From JBBRHH01 sp038222915 (GTDB lineage Bacteria > Planctomycetota > Phycisphaerae > Tepidisphaerales > Tepidisphaeraceae): a stretch of 9,142 nucleotides of DNA. This document shows positions 1 through 6,657 of the stretch, piece after piece; positions within the stretch are counted from its first letter, which is position 1, and every line of letters starts with the position of its first letter. The notes under the pieces were generated by a model, which had not been told where the DNA came from, made no database searches, and saw only the letters and a program-made list of their open reading frames with translations. The DNA lies in the NCBI GenBank assembly GCA_038222915.1, contig JBBRHH010000224.1, positions 1 to 9,142 on the forward strand, in the 5' to 3' direction. A program made the position numbers and the translations under genes.

Positions 1-378
1 TGGAGCGAAGTCAGCGGCAATCTCCCCACCGACTTCGGCTTCCCAATCGACGTGCACGCCCACGAACCCGAAACCATCTATGTCGTTCCCATCAAAAGCG
101 ATGGAGAGCACTACCCGCCGGAAGGAAAACTGAGAGTCTACAGAAGCCGGACCGGCGGCAATGAATGGGAAGCGCTCACCAACGGCCTCCCCCAGCAGGA
201 TTGTTACGTCAACGTCCTGCGCGACGCCATGGCCGTTGATCAGCTCGACAACTGCGGCATCTATTTCGGCACCACCGGCGGACAGGTCTATTGCTCTGCC
301 GACTCCGGCGACAACTGGGCCCCCATCGTTCGCGATCTTCCGGCCGTCTATTCCGTCGAAGTGCAGACACTCCCATGA
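1..378 (+). CDS. C-terminal end of a BNR/Asp-box beta-propeller protein (glycosyl hydrolase/sialidase-like), 5' truncated
   Basis: The reading frame is open from the first base, so this is the last 125 codons of a longer gene; the GTG at 52 is an internal Val, not a start. Asp-boxes (S-x-D-x-G-x-x-W) mark the turns of propeller blades in sialidases and related exo-acting or non-enzymatic propellers. One perfect copy, SADSGDNW, lies at 295-318, and a degenerate one, SRTGGNEW, at 145-168. Each is followed by a short 'L-P' segment (NGLP, RDLP), and the fragment opens with another blade remnant (W-x-x-V-x-G-N-L-P). The fragment therefore covers about the last two to three blades. No catalytic sialidase residues are in view, so enzymatic activity cannot be claimed; a plain WD40/YVTN-like propeller is an alternative. 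Its stop overlaps the start of the MoaD/ThiS-like gene, which implies co-translation. Confidence 0.8.
   Translation, partial: WSEVSGNLPTDFGFPIDVHAHEPETIYVVPIKSDGEHYPPEGKLRVYRSRTGGNEWEALTNGLPQQDCYVNVLRDAMAVDQLDNCGIYFGTTGGQVYCSADSGDNWAPIVRDLPAVYSVEVQTLP
375..378 (+). promoter_or_regulatory. ATGA stop/start overlap (translational coupling)
   Basis: The TGA ending the propeller gene (376-378) overlaps the ATG of the ubiquitin-like gene (375-377). No strong Shine-Dalgarno sequence is seen just upstream (the preceding bases read CAGACACTCCC), so re-initiation by the terminating ribosome is the likely way the small protein is made. Confidence 0.7.
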
Positions 379-671
379 TTCGACTTCAACTTCCATCCCA
401 TTTGAAAGTCCTCGCGCAAATCCCCGGTGAACTAAAGCTGGAGATTCAAGGACCACCGACCCAGGCAAGTCTCCTGGATGCTCTCGAGGCGGCGTACCCA
501 ATGCTGCAAGGTACAATCCGCGACCACGTCACCAAACAGCGCCGACCCTTTCTGCGATTCTTCGCCTGCACCGAAGATATTTCGCAGGAGCCACCCGACG
601 CCCCCCTGCCCGACAAAGTAGTCGCCGGCATCGAGCCTTTCTTTATCGTCGGCGCAATCGCCGGCGGCTGA
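375..671 (+). CDS. MoaD/ThiS-family ubiquitin-like sulfur-carrier protein
   Basis: This is a complete 98-residue protein, about the usual size for MoaD/ThiS beta-grasp carriers (roughly 65-100 residues). It starts MIRLQLPSHL and has the expected layout: a first strand (IRLQLP), a second strand (LKLEIQG), a helix with T-x-x-S-L-L-D-A-L-E-A-A-Y-P, an acidic middle, and a C-terminal strand ending FFIVGAIAGG. The terminal Gly-Gly is the hallmark of the family: an E1-like enzyme adenylates it and it is then thiocarboxylated, as in molybdopterin and thiamine synthesis. The ATG at 375 is chosen because it begins exactly where the fold begins and overlaps the upstream stop as ATGA; the frame stays open back to 291 but that stretch overlaps the propeller gene. 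No MoaE, ThiF/MoeB, ThiG or cofactor gene is nearby, so a role in molybdopterin or thiazole synthesis is not supported by context; the partner suggested by position is the propeller protein. Confidence 0.88.
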   Translation: MIRLQLPSHLKVLAQIPGELKLEIQGPPTQASLLDALEAAYPMLQGTIRDHVTKQRRPFLRFFACTEDISQEPPDAPLPDKVVAGIEPFFIVGAIAGG

Positions 672-681
672 TTCGACCCGA

Positions 682-3627
682 TCATTCGAACTTGCTCAGA
701 TCAATCGTCTCCCTGACGTTCCCGGAATTGACATCGACGTTCAGCAGTTCATACCCGTGCTTCTGGTTCGCGAACTCGCAATGGTAAAGAACGAAAGGAT
801 GCACCCAGCCGTTTGAGGGCGCCAGCTCGTGAGCCATTGGGTTGGTGTCCCACTTCTGCACAAACGGCCGGCCACGTGCCGCGAGGTTCTTCTTCGTCTT
901 CTCGAACAGGGCATCCTGTTGATCGGCGTCGTTCGCGAACACCAGCGGACCATTCGCTTTGACATCCCGCAGCACTTCGCCGTTCGCCCGATCCACGCTG
1001 ATGGTCCGCACGCCGCGCAGCTTGATGGCGGGCGCCCCTTCAATCAGGTTGACGTCGATTACGTTATCCTCGCAAATCTCGGCACTCCCCGCATATCCGC
1101 CCGCTATGGTCTTTTGCTTTGTGGTAATCTTGTTGTGTGTAAAGGCGCTCAGCTCCGCGATGCCTTCCTCGACCGCAAAGCGTTCCTTGCTGCCGCACTC
1201 GATGAATTCACACCCATCGATCCACGGCTGCCAGGGACGGTAGCCGATCTCCACGTTGCCTCCGAAGAAGTCGATCCCCGGCCCATCGATATTGCGAAAC
1301 GAGGAATCGATCACGCAGCCGTGAATCAGGTTGGTGAACTGCGCCGCGATGCCAGCTTTCTTCTGGCCTTCAAACTCGGCATGAAGGCAGAGCCACTTGT
1401 CCAGCATTCCAACATTGAAGTAAATGCCATAGCTGCCGGTTTTGATGAACTTCAGGTCGACGTACTTATTCTGATCGTGCTCACTGCCTCCCATCAATCC
1501 TTCTTCGTCGTTGCCAATCTGCATGCCGGCGAACGACTGATTCCTAAAAGTGATGTTGTAAAAGTTCTGTCCGTAGATGTAGCTGTGAAAGACAGGACTG
1601 GCTTCGCCGTCGTGCGGCGATCCGGTGAGGGCGAGGCCAACCGTGCCCCCTTCCACGGTGAAGTTTCCAATCGTGCACGGCACCTGCATCTTGATGGCAT
1701 GAATCGCCTGATCGGTCTTCAAAATCGTCTTCTCCGGACCGGCACCGAAAACGCTCCCGACCGGCACGAGAATGTAAAGCGGCCGTTTCAATGAGAATGT
1801 CCCCGCCGGAATCTCCAGACGACTGATTGCTTTTTCGCCTTTCTTACGCCCGCCCCTGCCATCGATCCTGACCCAATTCGCAGCGATTCGAGCCTGTAAT
1901 TCTTTCAACTTCGGCCCATAGTCCTGATCGATCTGGCTCCGATGCTCCTTGTCGTCTTTCGCCAATGGTCTCTGCTTCGCATCGCGCTCGTCGCGAAGAT
2001 GCACCGACTCGGCCTCAAGCTTCCCGGCCTCGTCAATGAGCACCTGCAGCTGATCCCGGCCCATCCCATACATCAGTTGCGAAAACGCGTCATCGCTTGG
2101 CTTCATCCCTGTCGGATCAGCGCCCAGCGCGAGCAGTTCCTTTCCGAATTCTGGAGACTGCGTGAACGCGATCTCCCTTCGCGTCCGCGGAGCATTCGTT
2201 GGCGGCACGCGCGGCGGGGCGGGGAGTTTGACGCCCGGCTTGTCACCATTGGCCAGATCGGCAGCGCCGACTCTGAACGTCTCCTCCGCCGTCGCATTGA
2301 GCGGAACATCATCCAGATGACGCCCGCGCTTGACCTTCTCCACAAGTTGCTCAACCGTGTCCGGATTCTTCAATTCCTTGACCCGTCCGCCGCTCTTTAA
2401 CTTCAGTTCGCGGAGCTTGAACACCTTCTCGGCTTTCTCCAGTGGATCGTTGGCCTTCAGATATTCGGCCGTCGGCTTCCCGGAAAAGGGCGTGACGGCA
2501 AATCGCAGAGCGTTGTCAGTCCCGGTGATTTCATACTGAGTGCAGACCATCCACATCTGCAAGGCCGGATCGTTGTTCCAGATCGACATCTCGTTGGCGT
2601 TCGACCAGGTTCGAATCGCGTGAAGGATGTTTCCGCTCCCGCCCTCGACGGTGAGATCGCGCGCCGCATCCGAGAGGTTTGGATCACCATTGTTGCCGCT
2701 GAATCCGTTGATGCCGCGCAGGCCAAGCTGGACGTTGTGGCAATCGTGCAGCCAGTAGACGCCCGGCCCCTGTGACGAAGAGCGCTCGGTCGAACCGTGA
2801 TAGATCGCCGTGCCGTCACAGTTTTCAAACACGGCTGTCGGACCGGGATTTCCGTAGCTCGTTTCAATCATTTCGTAAATGCGCGTGCCCTGCCCGCCGC
2901 CGTGCAGGTTGAAATGAAGCTGGGCGTTGGATTTAACCCAGTCGCGGCCTGCGTTCTTTGGATTCCAGTGTTGATTGTAATCCGCGAAAGGCCAGTTGAT
3001 CCCAAACCAGAGAAACAGCGAATCATCCACGCGGGCGTCGGCCGTCACGGTGTGAGCGCCAAACGCGCCATCGCCACAGATCCAGGCGCAGTTCTTCGTG
3101 TCGGCCTTAATTTTGATGGCGCCTTGATTGAAGAGTGCAAACAGATCCGATGCCGGTGCGCTCGGCTCGCCAAACACGCTGATATTCTTTGGATCGGCGC
3201 TCACCAGGGCGCGCCCTCGGTAGGACACATCAATCTTGTCCAATGAACGAGGCAGTCCAGGCGCGATTTCCTGCGACAGCCTCGAGAACATGAGTTCAAG
3301 ACCGCGCTGACCGCCGCCGAAAATAACCGTGCCCCCGTGCCCGCCCGTCACCTGTATTCCATCGGCGATCCGCCGAAAGTCGAGCGTTGCGCAATCGACA
3401 CTTCGCGGCAGATCGATTGCACCGCCCACCGGAAGCGATTCGGCCAGCGCGATCAACGCGCTAGACAGTTGTTCCTGAGAGCGTGTACGCCAATCGCTGC
3501 CAAATCGAACCGCCAGTGCCGTTTCGGCGTCGATGAACACACGATCGGACTGCCCAGTTCCATCGGCCGTCGCACAGGCATAAGCGAACGCGAACAATAA
3601 AACGCACAGCGTTAGACCACGTATCAT
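682..3627 (-). CDS. Secreted two-lobed right-handed beta-helix protein (pectate-lyase-3-like)
   Basis: This 981-residue protein starts with a hydrophobic signal peptide (residues 1-21, MIRGLTLCVLLFAF...), with a likely cleavage after A-T-A. Cys18 is not in a good lipobox (AYAC). Residues ~60-380 form a first beta-helix-like lobe, rich in Gly, Asn and short strands (for example GGAIDLP, GGHGGTVIFGGG, FENCDGTAIYHG, GNNGD). Residues ~385-500 are charged and then Pro-rich (PAPPRVPPTNAP). At 500-515 the sequence ALGADPTGMKPSDDAF matches the opening of pectate-lyase-3 superfamily domains. About 80 charged, helix-prone residues follow before the family's next hallmarks at 605-637 (IPAGTF, then VFGAGPEKTILKT). 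Residues ~638-960 continue as beta-helix rungs (IGNFTVEGG, NFYNITFRNQSFAGMQIG, CVIDSSFRNIDGPGIDFFGG, WIDGCEFIEC). Proteins of this kind bind or cleave polysaccharides; no catalytic set is identifiable, so lyase activity is unproven. It is last in a three-gene operon behind two SASA esterases, 15 bases after the nearer one. Confidence 0.8.
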   Translation of the reverse strand: MIRGLTLCVLLFAFAYACATADGTGQSDRVFIDAETALAVRFGSDWRTRSQEQLSSALIALAESLPVGGAIDLPRSVDCATLDFRRIADGIQVTGGHGGTVIFGGGQRGLELMFSRLSQEIAPGLPRSLDKIDVSYRGRALVSADPKNISVFGEPSAPASDLFALFNQGAIKIKADTKNCAWICGDGAFGAHTVTADARVDDSLFLWFGINWPFADYNQHWNPKNAGRDWVKSNAQLHFNLHGGGQGTRIYEMIETSYGNPGPTAVFENCDGTAIYHGSTERSSSQGPGVYWLHDCHNVQLGLRGINGFSGNNGDPNLSDAARDLTVEGGSGNILHAIRTWSNANEMSIWNNDPALQMWMVCTQYEITGTDNALRFAVTPFSGKPTAEYLKANDPLEKAEKVFKLRELKLKSGGRVKELKNPDTVEQLVEKVKRGRHLDDVPLNATAEETFRVGAADLANGDKPGVKLPAPPRVPPTNAPRTRREIAFTQSPEFGKELLALGADPTGMKPSDDAFSQLMYGMGRDQLQVLIDEAGKLEAESVHLRDERDAKQRPLAKDDKEHRSQIDQDYGPKLKELQARIAANWVRIDGRGGRKKGEKAISRLEIPAGTFSLKRPLYILVPVGSVFGAGPEKTILKTDQAIHAIKMQVPCTIGNFTVEGGTVGLALTGSPHDGEASPVFHSYIYGQNFYNITFRNQSFAGMQIGNDEEGLMGGSEHDQNKYVDLKFIKTGSYGIYFNVGMLDKWLCLHAEFEGQKKAGIAAQFTNLIHGCVIDSSFRNIDGPGIDFFGGNVEIGYRPWQPWIDGCEFIECGSKERFAVEEGIAELSAFTHNKITTKQKTIAGGYAGSAEICEDNVIDVNLIEGAPAIKLRGVRTISVDRANGEVLRDVKANGPLVFANDADQQDALFEKTKKNLAARGRPFVQKWDTNPMAHELAPSNGWVHPFVLYHCEFANQKHGYELLNVDVNSGNVRETIDLSKFE
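1828..2067 (-). other. Charged, helix-prone insert inside the beta-helix protein
   Basis: This encodes residues ~521-600 of the 981-residue protein, rich in Lys, Glu, Asp, Arg and Gln (for example LIDEAGKLEAESVHLRDERD and later KLKELQARIAANW). Hydrophobic residues recur at heptad-like spacing in parts. It lies between two segments that are normally about 20-30 residues apart in pectate-lyase-3 domains. A coiled coil or long helical hairpin is inferred, not proven. Confidence 0.5.
3553..3627 (-). other. Signal peptide and processing region of the beta-helix protein
   Basis: The first ~25 codons encode a short positive N-region (Arg3), a hydrophobic core (residues 5-16) and overlapping A-x-A sites at 15-21 (AYA, ACA, ATA). 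Sec-dependent export with signal peptidase I cleavage is the best reading. Cys18 leaves a lipoprotein possible but weak, because Tyr stands at the position before the final Ala of the lipobox. Confidence 0.65.
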
Positions 3628-3634
3628 TTCATTT

Positions 3635-3638
3635 CTCC
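3635..3638 (-). promoter_or_regulatory. Shine-Dalgarno site of the beta-helix gene
   Basis: On the minus strand GGAG lies 7 bases before the ATG at 3627-3625 (CGGAGAAATGAAATG). It fits the start that also gives the signal peptide. It sits in the 15-base gap after the stop of the upstream esterase, consistent with reading of both genes from one transcript. Confidence 0.7.
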
Positions 3639-3642
3639 GCGT

Positions 3643-6621
3643 TTACTTTACCGGCTTTGGAGAGGAGATCACAACATCGCAGAACGTCAAAGCTGCGATC
3701 CCATTCTCACCCCGAAGCAGCGTCTTCTGACTCCAGGATTTGCTGTCGAGATACGTAAGCTTTTGTGCCGCGGAGGTTGCCGCCAGCTTGAGCGTGACAG
3801 TGTTACCTGCTGCACTCCCGGAGGCGATCCTCCCCGGTGCACCATCAAGATAAAACTGGCCAGCCAGCGCATCATCCCATTTCACGGGCTGATCAAACTC
3901 CATTAAGAGTTCATCTTTCTTCTCGCTTGTATACGTGGCCCGAATCAGATTCGGCGCAGTAATTGATGTTGCAGACACCTTGCCATAAAAGTCACGCTCG
4001 AGGAGTGGACAGATCAGTCGCGCGAACTCCGCATATCCCGCAGGCGGATAGTGACAGCCACCCGGCGGGTCAATCCCTAATGTTGACATCACGCTCATCC
4101 GCGCGAACGCCGTTGGCAACATGCGCTGCACTTCACGGAGGGTGTTGTCCGAGCCGTTCACCCCCATCGCGCATGACTTTGGCCAGATCTGAAACACGTA
4201 GTACTGCTGCAGGTTGGGATAGTCAGTCTTCCAACCGGCGGCCATCTCGATGAAGAATTGCCGGTACGTTTCCCAGCCGAAGCCGCCGGTGGGTCCATCG
4301 GCCCCCTGATCGTTCTCGCCCTGGTGCCACAGCACCCCGCGGATGCCATGCGTCAGCTTCGCCTGGCGCACGCGCCAGAGCAGCCGACCATAGATCGTCG
4401 TGACATCCTCCGGATCAGCCGCATTCCGCTGATGCTGATCGATGCGCGTCCCACCCACCGCACCGTTGAGAATGCAGATGGGCATCTTCTGGCCCTCGAC
4501 GAGCCGCCGCGCCAACTCCATTCCCCAATAGCCCAGTTGCATCTTGCCGCCATTGCCGCGGGCGGTCGCCTCGCCCCACTGTTTCAATCGAGCTCCCTGC
4601 GGCCCGCCATCCATGCTCCCGTAGGTTCGAATCCACGGGCTGCTAAATGCATACTCTTCCTTACCCCAGGCCGTCGCTTCGGCGTTGGACTGGCCGTCAA
4701 TCAAATACGCATCGCCGCACACCAGATTGTTAACGGTGTTCAGAATGGTCTCCCGGCCACCCGTCTTCGATCCAAACTCCGCCTTGTATTTGATCAAGCC
4801 CGGCTTGAGTTTGACGGCAAAACTGTAAGCCCCGTCCTGGCCAAGTTGAGCAGTCTCAGCTTTATAAACCTGATCATCCGCATACACCTTCAGAAAAACT
4901 GAATCGGCGGCTCCGTCGAGTGTTCCGTTGTAAGAGAGAGTGCCCTCATTTTTATTGTCCCGCGGGTAGAACTGGTTCTCCTCAGGCTTCTCGTCTTTCG
5001 CTGGTGTTCGCGCTAGCCAGGGCTCGTTGGCCGGTTCGGTTGTGACAATATCGACCGATTGCGTGGAAGGCGCACCGCCGTTGTCGATCGTCGCCGCCAC
5101 CGAGACTTTCCCACTGTTCTGTGCCCGCTTCAGGATCAGCTTGCCCTGGACTATTTCCTGAACCACAGCGATGTCGGAGACTTTCCAGGTGTAGTGAAGT
5201 TCGGCCGCTCCTTTAGCTTTCATTTCTTCGAGATTCGAGATTTGCGGCACCACCTCGATCGTCGCCCGGCCATCCCATTTCGCCGGTGCGAGCAACGTGA
5301 ACACCGGCTCCGGAATCGCCTCGTGAATCGCGATCGGGATGTCACGCGTCTTTGTCTCGTTGGGATAGACCGCCTTGCACTGCAGTGTGGCCGACTTGTC
5401 GCCCACGACCCGTCCTGCATCGAACTTGTAATTCAATCGGTCCGTCGCGACCAGCGTCTCCTTCCCATCGCTCTTCAGTATCCAGTAAACCTTCTGCGCT
5501 CCGCCGGCCTGAGCGGTGACGGCCGCACTCTGCCCCTCCATGACGTCAAGCTTCGCCGGCGAAACAGAAAATATATCGCCCGGCTGCACCACCAGCCCCG
5601 TTAACGTTTGCAGGGGTTTCTGATTCTCGTATTCCAGCTTCACCCAATCCGCCGATCGCGCCACTTTGGAGATCCGCACCTCGTCGATATCGCCGACGTA
5701 GTCGTAGTTGTTGTACCAGCCGCCGATCCACAGCCGGGCCGGGTTCTTGATGTCCATCATCGGCTTATCCGAGCCATCGAGCCGCCCGTTGATGTAGATC
5801 TTTCCGTCTGCCTTCGAGTAGGTATGCACAACGTGGATCCACTTGCCCATCGGCAGCGTGCTATTGGCGTTCACATCGGAAAAGTCGCTGTCGATATGCA
5901 CGTGCGGCGGGCTGCGGAGCAGCATGCGCACCTTACTTCCACGGCCTGTGCCTTCATTGCCCCAGCCGATGATGGTCGTGTTCGGCTTCTCCGCCCGGAA
6001 CCACGCTTCGGTTGAATGCGAGCTCGACCCGGACGGATATGTGCTGATCTTCTCGCCACAGAAAATGCCTTGCCTGCCGGCGAAATGCCGCGCGCTGCCG
6101 ACCATTCCAACGACGGATGTTGTGGCGACATCCTTTGACTCCAGCGTGCCCACTTCATCCTTCACTGCATCATTCATATGCCAGACGCTCAGGTATCCGT
6201 TGGATGCATTAAATACCGCCGATCCGCTGGATTCGGCCGCCGCGTCCGCCTTTCCCCAGAAGAACTTGATCTCCTGGCGCTGGTCACCCTTGATACTTGG
6301 GATCCTGACCCAGACGCTGGCGACGCCGCGCGCCGCGTCCCACTCATCAATCTGGTAAGGCAACGGATCGCCCGTGGCGGTGGAAAAGCGAATGTCGTCG
6401 CCATTGGCCTTTGCCTGACTGAAATCAAAGAAGTCATTGTTCAAGCGCACCAGTGCTGGGAATCCTTCCAGCGATGCCGACGCGGGAAAATTGGCGCCAT
6501 CCGCTGTTGTCAAAATGAAGATCGAACCGGTGTGCTTCCAACCCTGGTATTCCGCCGATGCGTGAGTTGAAAACAGGAAGAGGGCGAACGAGGCGTAAAT
6601 AACTTGTGAGAGTCTCATCAT
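3643..6621 (-). CDS. Secreted DUF2341-LamG-Ig-SASA sialate O-acetylesterase-like carbohydrate esterase
   Basis: This complete 992-residue protein has a signal peptide at 1-23 (cleavage A-S-A|E). Domains in order: DUF2341 at ~27-130 (GDDIRFSTATGDPLPYQID, then VASVWVRIP); LamG/concanavalin-like jelly roll at ~140-335 (STEAWFRA, KIYINGRLDG, ending GDIDEVRISKVARSADW); two Ig-like beta domains at ~350-530; a further beta domain at ~531-630 (KPGLIKYKAEFG); the SGNH-type SASA/DUF303 catalytic domain at ~632-880; and a C-terminal beta domain at ~885-985. Catalytic signs are the nucleophile motif GQSN (Ser645), NGAVGGT (719-725), WHQGEN (765-770) and the probable catalytic His857 in GGCHYPP. Family enzymes remove O-acetyl groups from sugars; actual sialate as substrate is not implied by the name. 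LamG and DUF2341 suggest glycan binding outside the cell. Two ATGs in tandem (6621 and 6618) could both start; no clear Shine-Dalgarno precedes them. The next gene upstream is a paralogue 36 bases away. Confidence 0.88.
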   Translation of the reverse strand: MMRLSQVIYASFALFLFSTHASAEYQGWKHTGSIFILTTADGANFPASASLEGFPALVRLNNDFFDFSQAKANGDDIRFSTATGDPLPYQIDEWDAARGVASVWVRIPSIKGDQRQEIKFFWGKADAAAESSGSAVFNASNGYLSVWHMNDAVKDEVGTLESKDVATTSVVGMVGSARHFAGRQGIFCGEKISTYPSGSSSHSTEAWFRAEKPNTTIIGWGNEGTGRGSKVRMLLRSPPHVHIDSDFSDVNANSTLPMGKWIHVVHTYSKADGKIYINGRLDGSDKPMMDIKNPARLWIGGWYNNYDYVGDIDEVRISKVARSADWVKLEYENQKPLQTLTGLVVQPGDIFSVSPAKLDVMEGQSAAVTAQAGGAQKVYWILKSDGKETLVATDRLNYKFDAGRVVGDKSATLQCKAVYPNETKTRDIPIAIHEAIPEPVFTLLAPAKWDGRATIEVVPQISNLEEMKAKGAAELHYTWKVSDIAVVQEIVQGKLILKRAQNSGKVSVAATIDNGGAPSTQSVDIVTTEPANEPWLARTPAKDEKPEENQFYPRDNKNEGTLSYNGTLDGAADSVFLKVYADDQVYKAETAQLGQDGAYSFAVKLKPGLIKYKAEFGSKTGGRETILNTVNNLVCGDAYLIDGQSNAEATAWGKEEYAFSSPWIRTYGSMDGGPQGARLKQWGEATARGNGGKMQLGYWGMELARRLVEGQKMPICILNGAVGGTRIDQHQRNAADPEDVTTIYGRLLWRVRQAKLTHGIRGVLWHQGENDQGADGPTGGFGWETYRQFFIEMAAGWKTDYPNLQQYYVFQIWPKSCAMGVNGSDNTLREVQRMLPTAFARMSVMSTLGIDPPGGCHYPPAGYAEFARLICPLLERDFYGKVSATSITAPNLIRATYTSEKKDELLMEFDQPVKWDDALAGQFYLDGAPGRIASGSAAGNTVTLKLAATSAAQKLTYLDSKSWSQKTLLRGENGIAALTFCDVVISSPKPVK
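4427..4467 (-). repeat. Conserved DNA tract shared by the two esterase genes (copy 1)
   Basis: This 41-base tract differs from the tract at 7439-7479 at 4 positions by direct reading. It encodes the catalytic-domain segment NGAVGGTRIDQHQR, and it is a by-product of the tandem gene duplication and not an independent element. Confidence 0.75.
6553..6621 (-). other. Signal peptide of the complete esterase
   Basis: Residues 1-23 have Arg3, a hydrophobic core (VIYASFALFLF) and an A-S-A cleavage site before Glu24. This places the enzyme in the periplasm or outside the cell. Confidence 0.8.
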
Positions 6622-6657
6622 GATGTTCGTTGGTTCGAGAAACTTCAGTGAAAAAGA

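Noticed and set aside
52..54. GTG at 52 as the start of the propeller gene
   Set aside because: The frame is open upstream to base 1 and the upstream residues look like a propeller blade (W-x-x-V-x-G-N-L-P), so the gene continues off the left edge.
291..374. Upstream extension of the MoaD/ThiS-like gene to a TTG/CTG-type start
   Set aside because: The extra residues are Arg-rich and lie out of frame within the propeller gene. The beta-grasp fold begins exactly at the ATG at 375.
623..666. Inverted repeat CGCCGGC ... GCCGGCG as a terminator
   Set aside because: The 7-base stem has a 30-base loop, sits inside coding sequence, has no T-run, and GCCGGC is self-complementary and common in GC-rich DNA.
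446..685. Minus-strand small open frame
   Set aside because: It is opposite the ubiquitin-like gene, has no family resemblance, and would overlap the end of the beta-helix gene. The plus-strand product is recognisable.
829..1794. Long open frame (321 codons) on the plus strand
   Set aside because: It lies wholly opposite the beta-helix gene. Its protein shows no domain or signal-peptide features, while the minus-strand frame is coherent over 981 residues with a Shine-Dalgarno site and recognisable motifs.
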